64,000 bases of DNA. Origin: Symbiodinium natans. Lineage: Eukaryota; Sar; Dinophyceae; Suessiales; Symbiodiniaceae. Both the position numbers and the translations under genes were made by a program. Below are positions 55,573 to 64,000 of the stretch, piece by piece (within the stretch, counting starts at the first letter, position 1; every line of letters begins with the position of its first letter). Under the pieces are notes generated by a model. It did no database searches and was not told the origin of the DNA. It saw only the letters and a program-made list of their open reading frames with translations. The stretch covers positions 144,501 through 208,500 of the forward strand of contig CAJNDS010002067.1 of assembly GCA_905221605.1 (NCBI GenBank). Direction: 5' to 3'.

Positions 55573-58056
55573 CTAAACAATTAGCCCAAGAGCACACTCC
55601 AAAGCTTCTTCAACCGGCCCGGCGCCCGCCTGCTCAGAGATATGGTGGAGCACGGCCCTCTTGCTCGACTCCTGCAGCCGTTTGAAGGCTGGTTCGGGGG
55701 GCCTCACCCGAAACCCTAAACCCTAAGCCCTAAACCCTAAGCCCTAAGCCCTAAGCCCTAAGCCCTCAGCCCTAAGCCCCAAGCCCTAAGCCCTAAGCCC
55801 TAGACAGGCCTTAAGGGGCCTGAGCTCAAGGGTGCCTCGAACTTCAACCGGATCGCGGAGCAATGTGACATTGGAAAGACAATGATGGGTGACACCAAAC
55901 AGCCATCAAAGCAATAAGAATGACAGTAGATGACTGCTCAGAGCTGGATAGCAAGCAACAACGATAACAGCAACAATAACAATGCCATAGTAAGAAGAAG
56001 AAGACGAGGACGGAGACTGGCACTGAGCACCTGGAGTTCTCCGCTGATCAGAATCTCGTCCAGAATGTAATACGCCTGCCAGTTCGCCAACTTAGACTTT
56101 GGGTTTTAGGGGGTTTAGGGTGGAGGGTTTAGGGTTTAGGGTTTCGGGGTAAAGGTTTAGGGTTCAGGGTTTAGGGTTTCGGGGCCTATTCTTACCAGAA
56201 CAGGTTGTCTGGTGGCTTCGGTTATGCTTCCTGCAAGAGGATGATCTTGACAATTCTAGCCCCCATGAATCATTAACCACTGAGCACGCCCAGCTGGTTT
56301 CTACGAGTCAATGAGCCGAAGGCCCCCTAAACCCCAAACCCTAAACCCTTCGCGCCTTGTGGAAGTTGAATATGAGGTCCAGCTCACAGACATTTCCAAA
56401 GTAGCGGTCGAGGCACTCCACGAAATGATGGACCTCAACTCCCACGTGGAGTTCAGAGGTTTAGGGGCTTAGATGTTTTAGGGTGCATGGGTTCAAGGGT
56501 TCAAGGGTTCAAGGGTTCAAGGGTTCAAGGGTTCAAGGGTTCGAGGGTTTGAGGGTTTGAGGGTTTGAGGGTTTGAGGGTTTGAGGGTTTAAGGGTTTAG
56601 GGCTTCGGGTGGCTTAGGAGGTAGGGGAATCCGTTAGGCTTTTATGTTCAACTGCCACGCAGTTCTCCAGTGTCGAGCTCGCGGCCGTCTCCAGGGCCAG
56701 TAGCTCATTGTCAGTGTTCTCCACACACGCAATGAAGAAGAGACTGGCGCAGCCAGCGTGCTGGTGGCTCTTCGTGTTGAGGGATGTCGTCAGCTTTCTA
56801 CATTCTGGCCGTCCCTTGTAGGGTACTAAACATTACGTAAACCTCCAGATAAGCAAAGAAGAATGCAGGATTGGTCCTAGGCCCCGTGTCCGACTCTGCC
56901 TAGCCCGTTGCAGCGCCTAACTCCACTTCGGACGTACGTAGGCCTCAGTCCCTCCACCCAGTAGAACACATACCTCCACGGCCCGATTGAACTGCCACCT
57001 ACACCCCGAGACAGAGTTCCGCCTGGCGTAGCGCTTGTAGCACAGCTTGTAGTCCCGCCACTCCAGGAAGTTGCAGACCTCGTGGGCCGGCTTGTAAGGG
57101 TTTCTAAGTTTTCTAAGGGCCGTTGCATGGTCTCTTGTGGGCCCTTACAAGGGTACCCCTTCTATAACCCCCCCTTATATACCCTGAACAAGTTAAGGGG
57201 CCGATACATCAGAACCCTTTAGCGAAGCCAAGGGACCATATTAAGCACCCGTGAAACTACCCCTAAGCCCGAAAACCCTGACCCACAAACCCAATGTGTT
57301 GAGGCTCCCACTTTTCACTCTCTGAGCCCATGGCTTTCGGAGATCTGTTCAGGATGAGGCTGCTCACCTGCCCACAGGGCTGCAGAATGCCCCGAACCCT
57401 CCATACGTCTCACCCAAAAATACTTTAGGGCCTAGGGTTTAGGGTGAAGGGTTTGGGATTTAGGGTGTGGTTTAGGGTTTAGGTTTAGGGTTTAGGGTTT
57501 AAGGTTTAGGGTTCCTGAACCCTCACCCTAAACCCACGAGGTCCGAAGCCCCAGCGAAGTGAACCATGCGACCTCCTTGATGGTCCTAAACTGATCGCGC
57601 TCGGCACAGGGCACGAACCACTTCTTCAGCCTGGCACAGCAAGACTTGGGCGTTGAGGCTTTGAGGGGTTTAGGGTTTCGGGGTTGAGGGTTGAGGGTTG
57701 AGGGTTTAGGGCAGGGGTTGAGAGGAGGGCGGGATGTTCAATCCCTCAAAGACCCGAAACTTGGCACGAACAAAAACCAAGCCCCCAAGGACACTAACCA
57801 AACAAAAAAAAAAAACGAAACCGAAAATCCGAGGATGGATTGCGGCCCGTCCTATGCCCAAGGGATTCAGACTCACTCACAATGCATCTCGGTTCACAGA
57901 CTTTAGGGTTCAGGCTTGGGAGTTCGGAGGCTTGAGTGTGGCGGGGGGAGGCGTTGTCGAAGAGCAGCACGGGCTTTGCCGAGCTTGCAGCTCCCAAAGT
58001 AGTCAGGGTGGCCGTGTCTTTCCCTGCCGACTGATGAGGAGGATGAATTGGATCAT
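55573..58056 (-). CDS. AP1S: AP-1 clathrin adaptor complex sigma subunit (8 exons)
   Basis: Exons (minus strand): 58013-58056, 57573-57630, 57335-57367, 57023-57078, 56686-56743, 56356-56433, 56031-56075, 55573-55671. All phases join without a break to 156 aa, the normal size of sigma adaptins (about 156-161). Recognisable blocks: start [87 protein letters not shown]. These follow plant and animal AP-1 sigma closely, including the YFGNVCELD core. Sigma is the small subunit of the heterotetramer that selects cargo and recruits clathrin at the trans-Golgi network and endosomes. Five of seven introns start with GC, two with GT; all end in AG. Introns contain TTTAGGG-type repeats, e.g. 57437-57512. 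The C-terminus after ISEQ rests on reading through to the TAG at 55573; splicing at CAG/gc (55630) is an alternative. Confidence 0.93.
56482..56605 (+). repeat. 8-bp (GGGTTCAA)n/(GGGTTTGA)n array
   Basis: Seven to eight GGGTTCAA units change to six GGGTTTGA units, inside an AP1S intron. A 7-bp GAGGGTT array lies at 43735-43832. Confidence 0.95.
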
Positions 58057-58211
58057 CTGCGGCAGGCGAGAAGAACCCACAATCCCATCAAAAACTCCAA
58101 ACTCACCCTTACTGGGCCACCCAATCCCCTGCTGAATTAGGGCACTTACCCCTCAAACTAACATGTCGTCATTCTGCCTCAGTGTGTCTAGTCCACAACT
58201 ACAGCAACTAA

Positions 58212-58327
58212 AGGGTTTAGGGTTTGGGGTTAGGGTTTAGGGGTTAGGGTTTAGGGTTTAGGGTTTAGGGTTTAGGGTTTAGGGTTTAGGGTTTAGGGTT
58301 TAGGGTTTAGGGTTTAGGGTTTAGGGT
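58212..58327 (+). repeat. (TTTAGGG)n array
   Basis: About 15 units, just upstream of the AP1S start codon (58056). A second array of ~16 units lies at 58684-58800. Confidence 0.95.
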
Positions 58328-58551
58328 CCCCATCCCAAGGTGCCTGTAGCTTCCGGCTTGTCCAGCGGGCCGGGGCTAACCTCTCTCCCTAACGGCTAAC
58401 CCTATTTGCTTGAGCCTTCTTGGCCGCGGGAGTTGCGGGGTCTTCCGAGACATGGGCCCTAAACTCTAAACCCTAAACCCTAAACCCGAAAACCCGAGTT
58501 AAAACTCCAACTAAACCCTAACTAAGCCCTTTTTCCTAAACCCTGAAAGGC

Positions 58552-58639
58552 GCTGAATGTCCTGTGCAAGCTGCGATCTACGCGACCTGCTACGGAGAGC
58601 CTTTTTTGTAATCACGCAAAGGTGTTCGTCGAATTGACT
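58552..58639 (-). CDS. Isolated coding-like exon
   Basis: Phase-0 AG acceptor at 58639, GC donor after 58552; reads SQFDEHLCVITKKALRSRSR then RSQLAQDIQ. Basic and helical. It lies between the terminal exon of the acidic-protein gene and the AP1S start and cannot be assigned to either. Confidence 0.4.
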
Positions 58640-59442
58640 CTGCTGCTCACCGATCCTTGGCAGAAGGCTTGCAGAAAACTCGAAGGGTTTAGGGTTTAGG
58701 GTTTAGGGTTTAGGGTTTAGGGTTTAGGGTTTAGGGTTTAGGGTTTAGGGTTTAGGGTTTAGGGTTTAGGGTTTAGGGTTTAGGGTTTAGGGTTTAGGGC
58801 TTTGGGTTTTGGGTTTTGGGTTTAGGCACCTCCTCTCCTCCTCTCTTGCTACCACGTGCTTGAAACCCGTAGCAATGGCCAGTCGTCTACGATTGCAAGC
58901 CGTCCGTCGGGCCACCCAGAACATTCTTAATTCACGAAATCACGTGTATCTGCACACTGTAGACTCCCGCCATCGTGACCGCCCGCCATGCACGCTCCCC
59001 GCACCCCGGCCGCGAGCCTCTGCACAGCAAAGCGCGTCGTACGCGCGCAGCCGCAGTGGGCATGTGCTGCAGTAAAACGGGGAGGAGGGACCAGACCTCG
59101 GCAAAAGCACGCAACGAGAGGCTGAACCGCAAATCTAGCTCTGAAGCTGAGTCGGTCTGTCATGTCCCTAGCTCCCTGATTCTTTCAAGCACTCCAAGGA
59201 AAGGCCTAAACTAAGCCAGCCCAGCTGTCAGCTTTCTTCTTATATTCAGGTCCCGAGCCCCCTAACAGCCCCTCCTTCTTCGACCAACAGACCTTTTCTG
59301 CTTTTTTCTTGGGGGTGGGGAGGTGGACGGGGAGGGTCAGGTCGGGCCTACTGCACAGTACGGACCCTCAACTCTCAACCCTCAGCCCTGAACCCTACTA
59401 GCCCTAAACCCTAAACCCAACCGAGTCACAGTCGTTCAGGGC

Positions 59443-60851
59443 TCACATGGAGAACTCGTCGCTCTCCAGCTCTTCCCACCTCTCGTTCACACCTTGCAGC
59501 TGCAGATTCTGCTATAAATATGGGGGGTTTAGGGTGTAGTGCGCGATGCAAAGCTCCCCAAGGCGAGTCCAGGCTGAACCACAAATCTTGGGTTTAGGGT
59601 TTAGGGTTGAGGGCTTCAGGGTAAATCTCCCACCTGTCTTCTTCATGGAGGACTGGAACATGATGGTCTTCTCGTCATCCTCCGAGGCCCCCCAAAGCCC
59701 CTCAAAACCCCCTCAAGGTCCCCCTCACGGAGGTTTAGGGTTTCAAGGGTTGCCTGCTACCATAGGGTTTAGGGTTTAGGGTTTACGGTTTAGGGTTTTG
59801 GGTGTCGGGTTTTGGGTTGAGGGTTTAGGCGGTTTCAGGGGTGTAGGGGCTTTCTAGCGGTTTGAGGGTTTTTGGGTTTAGGGGTTTAGGGGCTTAGGCG
59901 GTTTAGGCGGTTTAGGGGTCTGGGGATTTAGGGGTGTAGGGTTCAGGTTTTAGGGTTTTGGGGTTCAGGGGTCCAACTCCGCGCGCCTCCTCTGCATCTT
60001 CCAGCATGGCAGCTTGTCCCCTCAGGTCACTGGTGGCTGAAACCCTCACAGTCTTACCGGGCTCTTGTCAGGGAACTTAAGCTAAAGAGTTCCAATAAAG
60101 GCACGATACTCCTTGGTACATGAACTCCCTTTATGGACCCTAAGCCCTAAACCTCCTTAACAGGTATACCGTTGAGGGGTTGATTCCTGTAAGGAACCGA
60201 TGTCCGCATTCCCGGCTACAAGCAAGAACACTCGGAACCTGCAGCACGGTGTTTCAAGCGACTGAAGGAGGGACCCTTACAAGGGATCTTCGGGGGTATT
60301 TAGGCGTTATTTGGGGGCTACTTAGGTTTGTAGGGACTTTATAAGGTATATTTTGGGGTTGTTTTGGGGAATAAGATTAAGGGTTTTCTCTAGGGGTCCC
60401 TCCTTTTACCCCTTAAGTGTTAAGACCGCGATCAGTAGGGGCTTTTGGGGGGGGTCTGGAGCCACAGTACCCTGGGCTTGCCTGCCCGTCCTCCTCGGAC
60501 GCGAGATGGGCTTGGTCATCCCAACCCTCAGTAGGGCTTAGGGTTTAGGGTTTAGGGTTTAGGGTTTAGGGTTTAGGGTTTAGGGTTTAGGGTTTAGGGT
60601 TTAGGGTTTAGGGTTGCGAAGCCCCGGTGTTCGGCTAAGAGCTGCTGGGGATTAAGGGTTGAGGGTTTAGGGTCCCCTTGCAGGCTTGAGTTTTCCAGGC
60701 CTTGCCCGTCGAGACATCGTGTTTAGGGCTGAGGGCTTCAGGGCTTTACCTGAAGATCTCTCAGGTCGCGGCTGCATGAAGGATGTCTCTTCCTCTTGCG
60801 CGTCATCCCCCATGTCGTCCAGGAACATGGCACCTCTACCAACTCGTTCTG
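59443..60851 (-). CDS. Unrecognised acidic-protein gene, 3' exons
   Basis: Exons 60750-60851 (ERVGRGAMFLDDMGDDAQEE...), 60675-60700 (LENSSLQG), 60618-60644 (QLLAEHRGF) and 60482-60526 (GWDDQAHLASEEDGQ) join in phase. Next come ~59993-60048 (TSDLRGQAAMLEDAEE), 59634-59679 (DDEKTIMFQSSMKKT) and a terminal exon 59443-59499 (LQGVNERWEELESDEFSM then TGA), whose phases need at least one unseen intermediate exon. The product is acidic and helical. A further candidate exon (DVPPEAIGKTLNVQNPQG) lies near 61070-61150. No family recognised. Confidence 0.5.
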
Positions 60852-61199
60852 CTGAGGGGTGTTCAGGGATTAGGAACCGAGGGTTTAGGCTTAGGTTACA
60901 TTTCAGGGTTTAGGGTCTCCAAGGTTTCCGGTTCAGGGTTGAGGGTTTAAGCAACGAGCAACAGCAAAGTCGACGCAGAATCGGAACTGAGCAGGGACTT
61001 GAATTTCGAGCACTGCGCATGTGTTCGAGGCCCGTAAAGAGTGGGACTGAATGGGGTGGAGGGAGAGGAAGGATCTGCATGATGGTGGTCCCTTGGGGGT
61101 TCTGCACATTGAGTGTCTTCCCGATAGCTTCTGGTGGAACATCGGGCTCAGTCGTGAGATCATTCCCTGTGTTCCGTAGGAACCCTCCGCACGAACCCT

Positions 61200-62500
61200 G
61201 AGCCCTGAAACCTCTTTTGGGGTGCAGTACGGCCGACTCGGGGATGAACGACAACGACACACGCTCATTGACCTGAGGGGCTGTGCATGATGAACCCTAA
61301 GCCTCCCTAAAGATCCCTGGGTAACAAGGCGGCTTCTGCGCCTCCCAAGAGGTTCTGTGACAGGAGGGCCATCAGGAAAAGTGCTGCCTGCCGCGGAAAA
61401 ACGGGTCAGCGCCGGCTTCTGTTGGCCGCAGGGATGATCCGGGCATCCCAAGCCCTGAACCAACAAGCCTTGAGCCCTACGTGACTTGCAGAGCTTAGGA
61501 TTCGGGGCTCATAAACTCTGAGGTTTTTGGGCTTAGGGTTCTTAGGGTTCGGGCTTTGAAGTCCCGACTCGGCACTCAACCCGACATGGACCTTCAGGCT
61601 TCCGAACACCCCGAAGTCCAAAACCAACCACAACAGCACGGCCTTGCGCATCATTGCCGCGTTACCGTGCCGAAGACTTGTTGCCTCAGGCTCGGGTGCA
61701 CCACTGCCACGCCTCTCTAGGATTGACTCCCGACCCTCTCCGAAAGTTGTCTGCGACCAGGGTGTTGGAATGAATAGGTCAAAACAGGGATCGACAAACT
61801 CCATCACTAAGCGCATCGGGGAAGGTAGGCCCTCTTTCTAATTGCCAGCTGAAAACTCCAGAGCGAAGTTTCATCTAGGGGTGGGAAGGCCTTAACGGTT
61901 GAGGAATTTAGGGAAAATTGAGGCCAATGCTGAGACCATCTGGGATTCTTTCTAGCACCCCTGCATCCTTAAATTAGGGGTCTTCGGAACCTAAGCGCCC
62001 GAAACTCTCAGGCCCGGGCTAAGGTAAGAATGGATGCAGTGCAGGGTTGGTTCTTTCTCTGACTAACTGCGCAGGGGGTAAAGGACTTCCCCCCTCTTGA
62101 GCCAAAGAAAGGACAAGAGGCCATCCGAAAGACATTTGGGTGTGGGTGAGGCTTCAGGGCATCAGGGTGTTGCGAAGTTAGTTTAGGGTTCAGGTTCTTA
62201 AGGGACTTGTGGGTTTGCGCAATTCTCGGGGCCATCCAGTGCGACAACTGACACGAGGAAAAGCGCTGTGTGCAGAGGCTTTTGCTTGATCGGCGGCCTA
62301 TATACATGAAGCGATCCCATGATGTCATGGTGCGGCTTCGCTTGAGATGCACTCGCGCTGCGCTGGCTGCGGGCTTCCGATGAGTCGTGGTTCCTCGCCC
62401 TCCACCCCGCCCCCGCGCAAGTGTCCGTCTGCTGCTCCTGAAGCTACGCCTGCGCCTGTAGGGTGAAAACATATATACAGCCGTGGACGGTCGGTGCGCA
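61200..62500. other. Spacer between two minus-strand genes
   Basis: Mostly unique sequence. An ORF reading MMRKAVLLWLVLDFGVFGSL near 61600-61660 has a signal-peptide-like start, but no downstream exon was linked to it. Nothing else supported. Confidence 0.35.
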
Positions 62501-62527
62501 ACCAGGTCCACGGATCTCCACGGATCG

Positions 62528-63297
62528 TCACTTGGAGATGTAGGCGCTCGGGTTCACCCCCACCAGCATCTCGACATCCTCGGGCATGGCAGCTAGTACC
62601 AGCTGCAGCGACTGCAATTATTGCTACCCTTGTTCGCAAGTACTATACTATGTCTTCTAGTTGCTAGTAACTAGTATCTGCTAGTATTCCTATCACCTGC
62701 TGCTTTGCTCTATAATCCGGTGGCTGTCAGGCCTTGTCAGACTGGGTGTCGGCAGAGACCCCGCCTCCGCCAAGTGTGTCGTACCTGGCAAGGCGGCTAC
62801 TCGGTGCAAAGGTGCAGCAATGGAAGATGCACGGGCTACCAGATGTAGTTGATCAAGTCCTCCCCGGACAGTCCTGCACTGATTCGGCTCACCAGGTGCT
62901 TTGCAAGGCTGTGTGTACAGCCGGGACACAATCTCCGCCCTGCTCTTAAACAGCTCGAAATCCTACGCAAGGTAACCCGGGTATCCTAGCTCCGTGTGAA
63001 TCTTGCCATAGGCCGTCAGTTCGGCCTCGACATAAGCCTGAGGCGACTGTGGGTGGTTGAAAGATGTTCTAGGCCTCAAGGAGGCTTTGTGAGGCTTTAC
63101 AGGGCTTCGGGGGGACAGGGAATTTTGGGGGGGGGGTTTCGGAACCCCAAACCCCAAACCCTGTACCCTATGCCCTATACCCAAAACCCGGCTGGCTCGG
63201 GCTTTCGTGGGGCTCACTGGGTCTCATTAGACCCAGCCTCGATAATGGCAGCATCCGCTCGGCCATTTTGCATGATGCGGTGCTGGTCCCCGATTGC
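62528..63297 (-). CDS. Unrecognised gene, 3' exons
   Basis: Exon 63238-63297 (AIGDQHRIMQNGRADAAIIE, GC donor), exon 62986-63037 (AYVEAELTAYGKIHTEL), an adjoining open segment ~62895-62963 (DFELFKSRAEIVSRLYTQ) after an in-frame TAG, and a terminal exon 62528-62602 (LVLAAMPEDVEMLVGVNPSA... then TGA). How the middle pieces join is not resolved. The 5' part probably lies beyond 64000. Confidence 0.4.
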
Positions 63298-63309
63298 CTC
63301 TCGGGGTGT

Positions 63310-64000
63310 ATAGGGCAGGGTTTAGGGTTTATGGGGTCCAGGGTTGAGGGTGTAGGGTTTAGGGTCTGAAAGTGGGATTGCTTAGGGTTTATAGGGTTCA
63401 AGTTTCTGAAACAGTTTTGGGTTTAGGGTATCAAGCCCAGGCCAGCCCCCGTTCCGAGTAATGAGTGAGAAAACAGGAAATCATTCAGTGCACGCAACAA
63501 TACCGGTAACCATATTATTCTCGGCGTCATTTGCCGCACGCCTAAGTGAGTTTATGACTGCTTCGTTCATCTCAAAGCCTTTGATCTTATAAGCCTGTGT
63601 TGGAATGAACATAATGAGGCTTGGAAACAGGGGTCAAAAAACGTACTAAGGGTCCATCATGAGGGATTTGCCCAAAAATGAAAAGCGGTGAGCTCGGATG
63701 CAAGAAGAACGCCCCCTCAAAGTAGTGGAATGGCCCGTTCTTTTTGTTGTGAGTTGTGTGGTCCCTTGTTTTGGTTACCATGCAGCTAGCGGCCGGCCTC
63801 GTATCCTAACTTATTGGGGTTGGGGGGTCTTTCTTAGGGGTCTCCTATGTTTCGTACCCCCCCCCCCCCCCACATAGCTGCGCAGTGCTAAACCCGAGCA
63901 ACGTTGCCACCCCAAGGCGCTTTGACTAGGGCTGCAGCGGCTTACTTCGTGCCACGAGTGTTCCACAAACACGAAGAAGGAGCAACCCCTCAACCCTAAG
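63310..64000. other. Right edge without supported gene
   Basis: Short TTTAGGG run to 63430, then unique sequence. An open stretch on the minus strand near 63905-63985 could be an exon, but nothing joins to it within the window. Confidence 0.4.

Noticed and set aside
62850-62945. Minus-strand frame reading CPGCTH, recalling 2-oxoacid:ferredoxin oxidoreductases
   Set aside because: Only one short motif; the neighbouring frame (DFELFKSRAEIVSRLYTQ) fits the exon pattern better.

Overview
This window reads as nuclear DNA of a dinoflagellate, probably of the Symbiodiniaceae/Suessiales type; the species cannot be fixed from sequence alone. The reasons are: plant-type telomere motif (TTTAGGG/CCCTAAA) scattered in hundreds of copies on both strands; genes cut into very small exons (down to 16 nt) whose introns often start with GC, or apparently GA, instead of GT and end in AG; every gene that can be phased lying on the minus strand (a unidirectional cluster); and a large Copia-type retrotransposon of a style seen in dinoflagellate genomes. 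Long single-exon ORFs exist only inside the retrotransposon, so the host genes had to be read by joining exons by hand.

Layout. 0.1-3.6 kb: exons of an unrecognised minus-strand gene running off the left edge. 4-8.7 kb: isolated exon-like pieces, small inverted-repeat elements, a ~0.5 kb inverted duplication at 6.46-6.98 kb. 8.75-13.22 kb: two tandem copies of a ~2.1-2.3 kb terminal-inverted-repeat element with large internal hairpins. 13.47-15.12 kb: five in-phase exons of a gene with a clear ATG. 15.9-20.3 kb: further exon-like pieces, less certain. 21.2-41.2 kb: a minus-strand gene whose last two exons lie left of the retrotransposon and whose other exons lie right of it, so the element appears to sit in its intron. 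42.2-44.1 kb and 46.3-54.1 kb: two coiled-coil protein genes, the second resolved into 19 exons (254 aa). 55.6-58.06 kb: an eight-exon AP-1 clathrin adaptor sigma subunit gene (156 aa), the one host gene recognised with confidence. 59.4-60.9 kb and 62.5-63.3 kb: exons of two more minus-strand genes.

The retrotransposon (21,608-36,556, minus strand, ~14.9 kb) has 113/114-bp LTRs and the order gag, protease, integrase, reverse transcriptase, RNase H, i.e. Copia/Pseudoviridae. It carries unusual extra enzymes: a 2-oxoglutarate/Fe(II) oxygenase-like domain between protease and integrase, a methyltransferase-like domain after RNase H, and two further ORFs that encode an SGNH hydrolase-like domain and a Tpt1/KptA-like RNA 2'-phosphotransferase split by a frameshift. 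This combination is the best candidate for an undescribed system here.

The second theme is that telomere-type repeats fill the introns of ordinary genes, often within a few bases of the splice sites. Exon calls rest on splice signals, reading-frame continuity and amino-acid sense; all would be settled by transcript data.
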